22,480 bases of DNA. Origin: Euprymna scolopes. Its lineage: Eukaryota; Mollusca; Cephalopoda; Sepiida; Sepiolidae. The DNA lies in the NCBI GenBank assembly GCA_024364805.1, contig CM044500.1:111178162-111200641 (forward strand), given 5' to 3'. Within the stretch, counting starts at the first letter, position 1. Each line of letters opens with the position of its first letter. The position numbers and the translations under genes are program-made. The notes under the pieces were generated by a model. The model searched no databases, was not told the DNA's origin, and worked only from the letters and a program-made list of their open reading frames with translations. This document shows positions 1 to 9,539 of the stretch, one piece after another.

Positions 1-29
<29 letters not shown>
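1..29. repeat. (TA)n microsatellite at window edge
   Basis: A pure TA dinucleotide run opens the window and probably continues to its left. Confidence 0.97.
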
Positions 30-33
<4 letters not shown>

Positions 34-530
34 TAATACAAAAGATGTTATAAATAATAAGGAAATCATAATATGGATATAAAAATTGATTATGACAGTA
101 ATAAGGAAAATAATTAGGCATCTGGATTTGATCAATTTATTTATTCATAGTTCGGCTTATGTGTGAGGGCAATGATTAATTATGGTTAAAAAACAATAAA
201 TCGATTTATAAATACATATTGATTTCCTTAAAATCTAAAGTTAATTGAATGATACACATTTAATGAATAACAAAATGCATTTACTCAGAACCATTCCTGC
301 AGAGGTCAATTTTATAAGTGCTGTTGTACGAAATGCGTTAAAGCTTTATTATAATGAATGTACGCCATAAATGTAATTTTGTAACAGTAAGTATACACCT
401 ATTCATCAATAAAAGGCGTTTGTTATATACAATATTGCCCACTTAAAGTAGCCCAGCAAATGTAGTAGATGGAAGGAAGATGCTTTTATAGTTTAAATTA
501 ACCATGGCAGTTCTTAAATTACTGCTAGTA
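30..530. other. AT-rich stretch, no gene seen
   Basis: No open frame of note, repeat or recognisable motif was found here. The sequence is AT-rich with scattered stops in all frames. Confidence 0.6.
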
Positions 531-860
531 TTATGAGAGATTCTTGCTGTGCACTCCGTTAACATCTATGATTATCTGGGCACGTTTAATAACGTTTTCA
601 GACACTGCCTCTAGATCTTCTTTGGTGAATCACCTGATAGCGTTGTTAATGTTTACTTCGAGTTGGTCTAAATTGTAAGGATTATTACTATATAATTTTT
701 GTTTTAAAGTCCCCGCAAAGATATAAAAATCAAATAAAAGTCCGGTGAACGTGGTAGTCTTATGTTCACCACTTTTCTGGCTTCTGTAAACATGTCATGA
801 ACTCGTGTCAGTGATCTGTGAGACGTGTGGCATGTAGCATTATCTTGTTAGAAAAAGAAT
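531..860 (-). pseudogene. Mariner-like transposase relic, C-terminal part
   Basis: Read on the minus strand, this is the end of a Tc1/mariner-superfamily transposase, the enzyme that cuts and pastes its own element. Starting near 850, the frame gives QDNATCHTSHRS, where D at about 842-844 fits the second catalytic Asp of the QQDGA.CHTS motif. It runs on to RSPD. A frameshift follows, and the next frame gives FDFYIFAGTLKQKLY, matching the family block LDFFLWGYLK..VY with the third catalytic Asp. It continues as NLDQLEVNINNAI, then one stop, then FTKEDLEAVSENVIKRAQ and IIDVNGVHSKNL. It ends at a stop at 531-533, close to the normal C-terminus. A stop also lies just before QDNA. The N-terminal DNA-binding half and first Asp are absent. 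The relic is broken and no terminal repeats were identified. The superfamily is fairly certain, the subfamily is not. Confidence 0.75.
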
Positions 861-912
861 TACATTTTGTATTGTGGTGTCAGGTGGTCATTAAGAGAAA
901 GTTTAGCGAAGT

Positions 913-1060
913 TGGGCTACATTTAATGGGACGCTTTATATGAAAAAAATTGCTTAATGAAAGATTAGATTAGATTGGGCTATTTAAGTTGGTCGCTTAA
1001 TGCGAAGAAATTGCCTAGGCTAACTTTAGATAGATTGTGCTATTTTTAAGTGCGGCATCC
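913..1060. repeat. Three-unit minisatellite, about 62-bp period
   Basis: Three diverged units begin near 913 (gggctacatttaatgggacg), 976 (gggctatttaagttggtcgc) and 1036 (gtgctatttttaagtgcggc). Each of the first two units ends in an AGATTAGATT- or AGATAGATT-like joint. It lies just upstream, in transposase orientation, of the mariner-like relic. Confidence 0.6.
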
Positions 1061-1998
1061 TGTAGTTAATCAGTGATTATTAATCTGATCTAATTTGAGG
1101 TAAATTTTATTTTTATTGATGTAACCAAAACAGGTTTAAACATATAACGACCAAATCTCTTTATTCTTTCGGTGATGTGTTTTACAGCTTATCTGTTTAG
1201 CTACTTTTATAATTTAAATATCGTTATATTTTCAAACGATAGCTGAGTAACTTCGTAAACAAGTCTTGTATAGGTAGTTGGCACAAAAGGTAACTACAAA
1301 TAGCTAAATAATTGTAAGTCATATTGAATTTGAATTCAAGTCTTAGTAATTCTGAAGTTTTTTTTTTTAACGTGCGCAGCACTTCAAATGCAATTGAAAA
1401 ATTCTTACGATTCTACCATATGATTATTATCAAAACGACAGCATTCTGCAAGCATGGATTGAGTAAGGGGATCTGTTGTAATTCCCTTTTAAAAGAGATA
1501 TTGCTTTTCTAGGCGTCTTTAGAGAAACCCCACTGCGCCTTTCGCGCGCTGGCGTGTATCTATTAAGGTAGAATTACAAGGTACAAATGGAGAAGATAGA
1601 CAGTTACGTCAACAGAACGATGTCCGAAATAAAATTCAAAGTAAAAAAAAAAAACATAAATATTAGAAATTTATTTATTATCATAAAAAAATATAGAATG
1701 GAATTGACATTAGAATGCGTATTTATTAGAGACATTGTTGCATTGTTCAAACGTGAGAAAATATTTTGTAACTGTTAATAACCGCTTATGAAAGCCATGT
1801 GCCACGAAATGATATGAGTTTAAGCATGTACCATTTGAAGTCGGTATTTATCAATGTATTTTTAAAAATTATTCATGGACAATTTAACAGTGTCTTTTTG
1901 ATGATATCTGATTTGATTTCCGCAATTGCTAGGCTACAAAATAGCACATGTATATTATTTTTAATTGGAATTAATTATTGAGATGAGTATTATTTCTT
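1061..1998. other. No gene seen
   Basis: Three frames of about 60 codons occur on the plus strand (1324-1512, 1587-1778, 1799-1981), but they are AT-driven, low in complexity and match no family I know. A short GC-rich blip at about 1511-1556 is the only compositional change. Confidence 0.5.
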
Positions 1999-2154
1999 AA
2001 TTTATTTATTGCGGACTATTATGCTCATCTTTCAGGGCTGTTGTTTCACGACGTATCGGCCACCTGACGAAGGACAAAGAAATAGTTGGCCGAAATGGCG
2101 TGAAACAACAACTAAGAAAGATGAGGATAATAGTCCGCAATAAATAAATAAATT
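1999..2154. mobile_element. Foldback (MITE-like) hairpin, about 64-bp arms
   Basis: The left arm (about 1999-2062) and right arm (about 2088-2154) are reverse complements with few differences. Both carry TTTATTTATTGCGGACTATT at the outer end, then ATSCTCATCTTTC, then GTTGTTTCACG, and GGCCA at the inner end. About 25 bases form the loop. A short unpaired internal bulge lies between the TTTCACG and GGCCA blocks. No coding frame is present. It fits a miniature inverted-repeat element, and the flanking TTATTTATT runs could hide a target duplication. The family is not recognised. Confidence 0.75.
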
Positions 2155-2479
2155 TACAAAATAGAAGTTTCGCTGTAATGATTTCCACGAATGTTATCCC
2201 TTGCATAACGCTCCTGACTTACTTTTACAACTGTATTAAGTGGTACACTATTCCTTTAATAAGTTCTATGCTTTTCTTGTACAAGCATTTCAAATTGCCA
2301 TGGATTCTTGAAAATTCAGTATGTTATTTCTTTATATCGTATAAGATGACTGGCCATTTTTATGATTTCAGGTACACATGAAAAGCTGTAGGAGGAATTC
2401 GAACACACCCTACTAACGACTGATTGTAACCTCTGGTTTATTTCGAAAATTTAATCTTGACGTGAGGACATTTTATAAA
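2155..2479. other. No gene seen
   Basis: The frame at 2178-2381 overlaps nothing recognisable and has unremarkable composition. No repeat partner was found within the window. Confidence 0.5.
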
Positions 2480-3105
2480 AACGGTAGGCAATAAAAATTC
2501 TGTTTTAAACTTGGAAAAATATAATAGAAACGAATGGAATTCTTCAGAATGCTTTTAAGCATTTATGTATAGATCGAGCATCAGTATTTTAGTGGCATAA
2601 GAAATTCAAGAAAGGCGTGGAGTGTGAAAGGGATGACAATAGGTAAGGGAGAAGTAAGGAAGTCTTAACACAAGTGTTGATTGGCCCAATAAAAAATTTC
2701 ATGGATGAGAACGGTCGTTTATCTATAGAAAGAATAAGTGAAAAGTTTGAAGTTGGGACCGTGCACACACTTATTAGCGAGGAACTGAAGATGCGGAAGA
2801 TGTGTGCGAAGTTTTTCTCGGGAAGTTAATAGAAGATCGTAGACTATTAAACTAAGATCAGAAAGAAAGCCGGTGTCATGACCGACATAGGCATCAAGAC
2901 AGTACCTCACACTAAATATATTCCAGACCTTGCTTCCTTTGACTCACTCTTATTCTTTAAGCTTCAGGAGACTGCCATTCTAAGACAATTGAGGAATTGA
3001 AATAGGCTGTAAGAAGGGTATAACAAGTGAATTGCAACTGGAGGAGATTACTTCAGAGGGGTTTAGTGTTTAATGTGTCTACTATCAGTAAAATTTCTGA
3101 GTTCA
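2480..3105 (+). pseudogene. Mariner transposase relic with large internal deletion
   Basis: This is a degenerate mariner transposase, the cut-and-paste enzyme of a DNA transposon. The N-terminus shows KFCFKLGK near 2490. After a frame change come ETNGILQNAFKHLCIDRASV, a stop, and WHKKFKKGVECERDDNR, which match the mariner helix-turn-helix blocks ETFNMLQ.AF and WHK.FK.GR. From about 2701 it gives MDENGRLSIERISEKF and then ISEELKMRKMCAKFF, the RMIAEEL..GMRKVCAK.VP block, followed by a frameshift. Near 2918 it gives PDLASFDSLLFFKLQE, the PDLAPCDFFLFPKLK block with the third catalytic Asp. It ends with SKTIEELK and CIATGGDYFRG (about 3030-3060), the C-terminal CIASGGDYFEG block. About 150 codons between these parts, including the first two catalytic Asp residues, are missing. 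Several stops and shifts make it clearly dead. Terminal repeats were not found. Confidence 0.85.
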
Positions 3106-4171
3106 GATAAAACTGAGTTATCTGCTTAGTATAGGTTGATTGGCATTACTTAATGATCTAACTTCTTATTTTGCTTGAGAGTGGGTCTTTAATCTCTACC
3201 TAGTTAATTGTTAGCCATCTTGTTTGCTATACATTCTTTAATTTAAACAATCATGATGTAATTTAAGAAACAGATACACTTTTGCACTCATTTTTTTTTC
3301 AATTTACTGTATTTATTGATAAAATCAACCGTGGAATATCTACAGTGCAATGTAGATTGCAATGTATTGTGGACAAAGTAACAGTGAAGAAGCGTGTGAA
3401 ATTACCTGCCAGTGAATCGTGATGAGTCCTCGACAAGAGCAGCCAATTAATTAATTTGATTAAAATAAGGCATATTTGAAAGATTTCGTTGATAGTGAAG
3501 TATCAGAAGAAGTATACAATATTCGTTTATCCTAATTAAATCCTCGACAACGTTGGTTTTACTTGCTAATAAGAGATAAGGTGTGCCCCCGGCATGTTAA
3601 GGGTGAATATCACTTACACAAACGTTACAGAAATGTATTTTTTTTTAATGGAAAACCATTTTACAATATGCGTGCCATATTTATAACGTAATTACATGGC
3701 ACGAATATAATTAGCATAAAGACAGGATATGTCGATTAGACATAGTATTGAAAAGGTGACAATTATAGGAAAAAATAAACAGGAAACATAAAGTGTTTCA
3801 AAAGGAAGCAGTTCTTCGGTAGAAGTTGCTGAAATGCTAATACTATAAGAACGTCGATGGGTATAGACTGAATTTTACATTGTATGAGCTGGAGCAAAAG
3901 AAATTAGGATTAGAGATGCATATTGCTTTAAAAGGGCGATGGTTTAAGCTGGTTATAAGCTCATTTGCTGCATCAGAATTACCTTTGGCTTCCTTAATTT
4001 GAAGTTATTTTTTAAAATTAACTTGAATACAAGGATAGTCAAATATACAGATAAAATTGTAGAGAAATAAAAAGCGAATGAATGTTGCATGTGTTGTTTA
4101 AACAGTTACATTTATTTACCTAATTTTGCGGTATTTGAAAAATTTACAAGTGCAGACTGTCTATTTGGCGC

Positions 4172-4174
<3 letters not shown>
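3106..4174. other. No gene seen
   Basis: AT-rich DNA without long open frames, repeat pairs or motifs that I could recognise. A short repeated word (GCAATGTAGATTGCAATGTA, about 3348-3367) is the only local structure. Confidence 0.55.
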
Positions 4175-4239
<65 letters not shown>

Positions 4240-4280
4240 ACTATTATTATTATTGTTATTATATATATGTATATATATAA
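4175..4280. repeat. (TA)n followed by (ATT)n and (TA)n
   Basis: A TA run at 4175-4235 passes into an ATT/ATC triplet tract to about 4260, then a TA-rich tract with one TG step to about 4280. The 63-codon plus-strand frame across it is only a translation of the repeat. Confidence 0.95.
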
Positions 4281-4312
4281 TCCTGACGAATTCTCACGAG
4301 AATGAAACGCTG
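4281..4312 (+). ncRNA. Hammerhead-ribozyme-like core (candidate)
   Basis: The plus strand reads CTGACGA, then ATTCTCACGAGAAT, then GAAAC. This matches the conserved hammerhead core CUGANGA, a stem II hairpin (5-6 perfect pairs closing a tiny loop) and GAAA. Such self-cleaving RNAs are known to ride on Penelope-like elements and retrozymes. I could not find a convincing stem III with an NUH cleavage triplet, and stem I would have to form from the surrounding TA-rich arms, so activity is not supported. It lies between two TA microsatellites with no recognisable host element. Confidence 0.35.
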
Positions 4313-4354
4313 AACATTCTATATAGCTTAATTGCAATTTATATTAATATAACT

Positions 4355-4358
<4 letters not shown>

Positions 4359-4419
<61 letters not shown>

Positions 4420-4420
4420 C
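4359..4420. repeat. (TA)n microsatellite
   Basis: A TA run of about 50 bases with a degenerate TTATATATACATATA tail. It mirrors the TA block on the other side of the hammerhead-like core. Confidence 0.95.
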
Positions 4421-5100
4421 ATATAGCCACTCTCCACCACATCTTTATGGAAATGTATGATGCTAAGTAAGTCATGAAATGAATAATAATTACAATAGTA
4501 AGTATAAGGTATACTTTGAGATAAAAAATGGCTTCAGTTCACTTCGCCTAAATATACAAAATAGAATTTTTCACCAATTAAAATAATTAAAGTGAACAAA
4601 TACTTTGTATAAATATTATAATTAAATAGTATATTAACTGTTTAAAGTTGACAATTCTACAAGGAATACTTTTGTTTTTAGAGACAATGTATATAGCAGA
4701 GAAAACTACAAACTACAATTGTTATGTTGTTAGTCTACCGAATACCACCGGAAACTATTAAAATGATCGATTATTGCGATGAAATTAAATAGTCGATTAT
4801 TATTATTATTGAAAAGCGTGTATGGTAAGATATAAATAATATAAGGATGTAAACAGTCATCTTAAGCTAAAATATTTATATTTAATAGTTGGTAGGAGTG
4901 TTAACTTGATACAATTAACACAGATTAAATTTAAGCTAACTATAATATAACCAACATTATACGTGACAACAACGAGCTTATATCTTTAGACTACACGTAG
5001 TTATTATGTAATAAATATATGGATTTTAAGATGAAGTTACGTGGGAGATCAGTTTCGATACGCAACGCGTTAGTGATGAATGTTGTTTTTTTATGACTGG
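4421..5100. other. No gene seen
   Basis: Very AT-rich, with no open frames or repeat pairs recognised. Confidence 0.55.
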
Positions 5101-5300
5101 ACGCCTAATGGAAGTCAGAAGGGGGCGATTTCGAAAAATGTAATCTCATACAAAGCGTGCCATCTCTCAAAGGGACCCGGCAAAGAATATGTGATTATAC
5201 AGCAAAATATAATTCCCGTCTGAGCGTGTTTACTTTCGCAGAGAGACACCTTCAATTTCGGGACGCGTGGAAGTGACGCATGGAAAGAAGATTTGAGGTA
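5101..5300. other. GC-richer patch with donor-like GAG/GTATGT
   Basis: Composition rises here and several frames stay open for 40-50 codons (for example plus-strand 5142-5276). GAGGTATGT near 5296-5304 resembles a splice donor. No frame matches a protein I know, and a minus-strand frame (5115-5327) covers the same bases. It could be a fragment of an old element or an exon, but nothing decides between these. Confidence 0.2.
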
Positions 5301-5454
5301 TGTTTTTGCTAGTGTTTTAACCGACAAAGATTTCTATAAATTATTAATTTATGTATGCACCCATTAACACCGAATAGAGAATACACTAGACGAATCACAC
5401 CAAGAACTGAACACTCATCAGAGTCTTATTATATGTTACTAAATATGTATCTGC

Positions 5455-5494
5455 ATATATATGTACATATACATGTATATATATATATGCGTAT

Positions 5495-5555
<61 letters not shown>

Positions 5556-5557
5556 TA
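5455..5557. repeat. Compound TA/TG/CA microsatellite
   Basis: A TA/TG tract leads into (CA)n at about 5495-5515 and back to (TA)n. Both strands show long frames here, but they are translations of the repeat (YIYIY and HTHTH types). Confidence 0.95.
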
Positions 5558-6023
5558 AGACAAACATGTATACGCTCGCTACGCGGCTACAGTTGTTACA
5601 TACAGCACAATATACAACATTAACAGCTAGTACCGTAACAAACCGCTTTATATTATATATCATCCGATTGAATCCCTTAGCTCCGTAACTATTTTGGCGC
5701 AATGCATTGTCTTTCAACATAAGGGGCATAGCCAAAATATGCGTTATCACACACATACAACGTCAAAGTAGAAAAATTCAGAAATGAGGGTTCACTTTTG
5801 TAAGAGAAATTATATTGAAAAGAAAAATGACGACATTATGAACTAAAAAAAGTTTTAAGGACGCAAACACAAGTGTCCACATACATACAAACATATTTGA
5901 ATGTAAAAGGGAAAAAAAACTAAGGAAAAAATAATATAACCTGACAATACACACTCACATGCAAAAACAAAAGACAATGGGAATGCACAAAGTAAAACAT
6001 TAATGACGAAGAAAAGCATTAAA
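5558..6023. other. No gene seen
   Basis: Ordinary AT-rich sequence. The minus-strand frame at 5855-6223 owes its length to the CA/GC tract inside it. Confidence 0.5.
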
Positions 6024-6088
6024 CACACACACATGCGCGCGTGCGCGCACACACACGCACCCGCACACATACACACACACACACACAC
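6024..6088. repeat. Alternating CA/GC tract (Z-DNA prone)
   Basis: ACACACACACATGCGCGCGT at about 6027-6046 continues as GCGCGCACACACACGCAC, then CA repeats to 6088. Purines and pyrimidines alternate with few breaks, and a (CG)-rich core is embedded in (CA)n. Confidence 0.9.
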
Positions 6089-6438
6089 GAAGTCTGGTTG
6101 TGATACGACTTGAAAATCGTTGTAGTTCGTTTTCATACCTGTCAATAAAAATCTACAAACAAGCTGCTGTGTACATTTATAAGGATTCTTTTTATATAAA
6201 TATGTTTTTAATAATGAATGCACTTTTAAAAGATTCTATAGTCGATATTTTAGGTGCATCAGAATTTTGGGGGAATTCTTGACACCCCTAACACGAAACT
6301 GCGAATAAAATATTTAAAAAAAAACTCGTAATTTCTCTTTTAAAAGTGGGTTGTTTATTTTCTTTAAATGATATCAATATCACGTCTAAACCTAGTGTTA
6401 AGACACAACTACAAATGCAATTTATGTTTTGAACTTTT

Positions 6439-6440
<2 letters not shown>
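6089..6440. other. No gene seen
   Basis: AT-rich, with no recognised motif. The frame at 6100-6282 lacks family features. Confidence 0.5.

Positions 6441-6471
<31 letters not shown>
6441..6471. repeat. (TA)n microsatellite
   Basis: A pure TA run of about 30 bases. Confidence 0.95.
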
Positions 6472-6473
<2 letters not shown>

Positions 6474-7089
6474 TGATGTGCATTATCCTACTAATTTGTA
6501 ACACTTCTATTATCTTTGATGCTATTCAACAATTATTTCAGTCGATGTTAACTCCAATTCTCTTTCAGATGCTAATCGGGAATCTATGCGGACGCTCGTA
6601 CGGAATGCTATAATTACTTAGCTGGGATAGCTTGCTCGCGTTAGACCAGACGTAACGGCTAATTCGTAATTATATTCTTAGTATTCTGTTCTGAGGATTG
6701 CATCCTCAACATCCAACACACCGTCACAGAAAACTGATTTTTATTAGCATTTATACCGCTTGCAACACGTGTTTCTATGGACACCACAAATAATAGAGAA
6801 AATCAGATTTGTATTTTCTGGCACAATGTATATGGATAAAATATTTGATAGAGTTATACATATTGAAGCAATTCCTAAACAAACAAAATAAAACAAACAA
6901 AAAACAAACAAAAATAAATAAATTTATCATATGTTATCATTTATGTAACAGTAATTTGCTATATTCTAGGCTGGAACATTTGTTTAAGAATGCAATCGAT
7001 GTTTACGAATCTGCTATTACGGTTATTGTAATCATGTTGCTTATATTTTATCTGGATATTATTATCTGCATCTTTCTTATTATATGAAA
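6472..7089. other. No gene seen
   Basis: A short A-rich run of (AAACAAAC)-like repeats lies at about 6875-6915. The 92-codon frame at 6809-7087 spans that simple repeat and is not supported as a gene. Confidence 0.5.
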
Positions 7090-7365
7090 TTAACTTTCTG
7101 TGTGTCCGTGTGCATGGGTGTGTAAGGTTTCTTTCCCTATGGACTTAAAAACGGCTGGGCCGATTTTTATGAAATTTCACACTAAGGTCCTTTATGGGCC
7201 TAGCAGTGATTTAGATAGGCTTCATCTTGAAATATATTGATAAGTATCGATAATCCATAATCGAAATAATTTTATGAACGAAGTAACATGTCATTTTGAT
7301 CAAAGGTAACACTTTACACAGTCAAACATCACAAGTGCAACTGAGAAGTACCATTACTGTACAGG

Positions 7366-7605
7366 CTAAAAGGTCCGCTATATATAATAAACATTAGGTT
7401 TTTGATATGACAATGCGGATCTAAAATGAATGTTTCTGTTTAAAGCACACTTTCCTAATGATACTGACTTTTTTGTATTATGTTAAAATTCAAGTTATTA
7501 TCACTGCACAAGCAGTAAAGCCAAGCTTATAAAATCGACAGTAGGTTCTTTGATATAACAAGGGAGCGTTCGAATTGAAGGTTTGTATTTAGAGCACAAT
7601 AGAAG
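7366..7605. repeat. Degenerate tandem duplication, about 150-bp period
   Basis: The words TAGGTTTTTGATATGACAA and GTTTAAAGCACAC (about 7395-7450) recur as TAGGTTCTTTGATATAACAA and ATTTAGAGCACAA (about 7543-7600), with comparable spacing. Confidence 0.5.
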
Positions 7606-7735
7606 CATGCTACTTGAGTATTGCAATTTAAACTTTGATGCTGGTCATTATATAAAAATAAGTCAGCAGTATGTTCTATACAGTACAATGTAGACCAAAA
7701 AGCTTATCTCTAAAAGTTTGGTCTCCAGATTCGAA

Positions 7736-7885
7736 ACTTGATATATAGCTAATTGTTCCCCTGGAAAAAATTGTAATTATGTTTTTAGCCTGTAAAAATA
7801 AATGTTCTGTGAACTTGATATATAGCTATTTTTACCCGTGGAACAACTGTGATTGTTTTTTTAGCCTGTAAAAATAAATGTCACG
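7736..7885. repeat. Two-copy tandem repeat, about 76-bp period
   Basis: ACTTGATATATAGCTA, then a short spacer, then TTTTTAGCCTGTAAAAATAA occurs at about 7737-7805 and again at about 7813-7882. The outer words are identical and the middle diverged slightly. Confidence 0.85.
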
Positions 7886-7999
7886 CGTCATAATTGCAAG
7901 TAAAGGTTTTAATCGTGCTGTTACGTTTGTGCATGCGCAAAATTAAATATTGATCGGTTAAAGCTGGATTATTGTAAACCTTTCGAATCTATTTGACGC

Positions 8000-8074
8000 T
8001 AGCTCACACGGTAGTAAGACTGGAGTGATAGATAGCTATTAAAGTTTGATCGCTAAAAGTGTTGAGTTCGATTC
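8000..8074 (+). promoter_or_regulatory. tRNA-like Pol III boxes (possible SINE head)
   Basis: TAGCTCACACGG (8000-8011) matches the A-box consensus at about 10 of 12 positions. GAGTTCGATTC (8064-8074) matches the B box. The spacing is somewhat long for a tRNA but acceptable for a tRNA-derived SINE. I could not fold a full cloverleaf, so this is not a functional tRNA. Confidence 0.35.
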
Positions 8075-8266
8075 TACCAGATGCTACCCAAGTCATGTTT
8101 ATAACCTTTGAAATCAGCACACTATATTAGATACCAATAGAAAATTGGCTCTTTAATAATAAATAGAAATCTGCATGCATCGAAATAGATTATTATGCGT
8201 ATTTCACAACAGAGCAACGCCAAGCGGCCTGCTAGTAAAACATATATGTGAGAGTATATATAGATA

Positions 8267-8330
8267 GGATATTATATTGATATTATATATTAGATATTAT
8301 ATTAGGATATTATATATAGAGTATATAAAG
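8267..8330. repeat. GATATTATAT-type imperfect minisatellite
   Basis: GGATATTATATT, GATATTATATATTA and GATATTATATTA follow one another with small changes, just right of the Helitron-like end. Confidence 0.7.
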
Positions 8331-8455
8331 AAATATAAACGCCATGAGTTCGATGCGGATGAAGAGCAGACAAAAATGTCCATCTCATTTGTAATCATTT
8401 CAAAATATTTAGTTTCGGAAATGTTATCATTCTTAAGGTTTCCATATATTTTTAT

Positions 8456-8458
<3 letters not shown>

Positions 8459-8525
<67 letters not shown>
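8459..8525. repeat. (TA)n microsatellite
   Basis: A pure TA run of about 66 bases. The 92-codon frame across it is a repeat translation. Confidence 0.97.
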
Positions 8526-8527
<2 letters not shown>

Positions 8528-8799
8528 ATATAAAACTATGCAAATATACAGATGATCAAATATTGCAGAAAGGAAAATGCAAAGACAACACCTCCGTACT
8601 CTCTAGGAGAAAACACAAGCGCCCGGAATCCCTTTCCAGAAAAGTCAAAGACAATTGTATGTCAAATAAAAGACAACTAATATGCATTCATTATCAATCT
8701 GTGTTTATATGTACAGAGTTTAAACTAATTGATATTAAGTAAAACAAAACATGTTAATATTTTAACGTCAATATAGAAACGTTGATGTAATTTGGATAA
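8526..8799. other. No gene seen
   Basis: No motif or repeat recognised. Confidence 0.5.
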
Positions 8800-8966
8800 A
8801 ATAAAATACGCATCAAGTGCGCTTGAAAGCTAAATTACAACATGATATGAGAAAAATAAACACATATTTTACGTGTTTCAAATTTCAAACAAGAAAAATA
8901 TTTGTTTATTTTCCTCATATTATGTTGTGATTTGCTTTTCAAGCGCATTTGATGCGTATTTTTATT
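8800..8966. mobile_element. 167-bp near-perfect palindrome (MITE-like)
   Basis: The left arm (8800-8882) and right arm (8883-8966) are reverse complements along their whole length, with scattered mismatches. Shared words from the outside in are ATACGCATCAA.TGCGCTTG, AACAT.ATATGAG, AAAATAAACA and a GTTTCAAA-like centre. There is essentially no loop. As RNA it would make one long hairpin. No coding content is present. It may be a miniature foldback transposon or a hairpin RNA source. The family is not recognised. Confidence 0.8.
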
Positions 8967-9539
8967 GATATTAATATTTAATTGACTAAGTTCAATAAGA
9001 AATGGTTCCACGCTATATCTGCTTGTTGCTACTGTAAAATTGCTTTACATATTATATAAATAATCAGCATGAATACCAAACTCATGTGCTTTACAATTTT
9101 AACTCCATTTTTTGTTTCATTACACTAAGATATCAATTCTTTATTTTTATCATCGCGAAATCAAGTGGGATAAATAATATATTAAACCTTGTATTATTTA
9201 GATCAAGAAAATATATGATACTAGTAGTGGATATAGCGATGATGATAATAATAGCTGGCACAATCGTGGAAGTTGATTATGATGCGGGTTATGATGCGGG
9301 TGGTGTAGAATGGAAACAAAAATTCAACTTGTACTTATACTATGATAATATCAGCTAGTGATTATAACAAATATACAATTGTGACGTTTACAAACGTATT
9401 ACCATATCGACACCTGGGATCCCCACATTATATGCAAACAGTCGTAAGAAAACCAAGATAACGAATAACTTCAATCCCTATTTCTCGTTGAACCAACAAA
9501 CATATATTGTCAAATATATTCCAAAATGACGCCTTGTCT
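8967..9539. other. No gene recognised
   Basis: A 90-codon plus-strand frame (9086-9358) runs through ordinary AT-rich DNA. Near its end it contains a small DNA duplication (GATTATGATGCGGG / GTTATGATGCGGG). It shows no family motif and is not called as a gene. Confidence 0.4.

Larger units (their letters stand above)
7090..8235 (+). mobile_element. Helitron-like non-autonomous element
   Basis: The left part carries a T/G-rich lead (ctttctgtgtgtccgtgtgc) and AACGGCTGGGCCGATTTTTA followed by TGAAATTTCACAC. I recall this signature from widespread Helitron-type or similar non-autonomous repeats of invertebrates. The right end reads CAACGCCAAGCGGCCTGCTAGT. It has a small GCC-AAGC-GGC hairpin a few bases before CTAG (8232-8235), which is followed by T, as expected for a Helitron 3' end (hairpin plus CTRR, inserted before T). 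No replication or helicase frame is present. Internal duplications at 7366-7605 and 7736-7885 lie inside. The left boundary is uncertain, and assignment to Helitrons rests on the 3' end only. Confidence 0.45.

Noticed and set aside
2063-2095. CTGACGA followed later by GAAA, a possible second hammerhead
   Set aside because: The stretch between them forms only a very weak stem II, and the region is better explained as the loop and inner stem of the foldback hairpin at 1999-2154.
4089-4280. Open frame of 63 codons
   Set aside because: Its second half is a translated TA/ATT repeat, and nothing in its first half resembles a protein family.
5439-5756. 105-codon minus-strand frame and opposing plus-strand frames
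   Set aside because: Length comes from the TA/CA microsatellite, which is open on both strands.
5855-6223. 122-codon minus-strand frame, the longest in the window
   Set aside because: The centre is a translated CA/GC tract rich in Cys and Val, and no domain is visible outside it.
8277-8555. 92-codon frame
   Set aside because: The frame spans a 66-base TA run and a GATATTATAT minisatellite.
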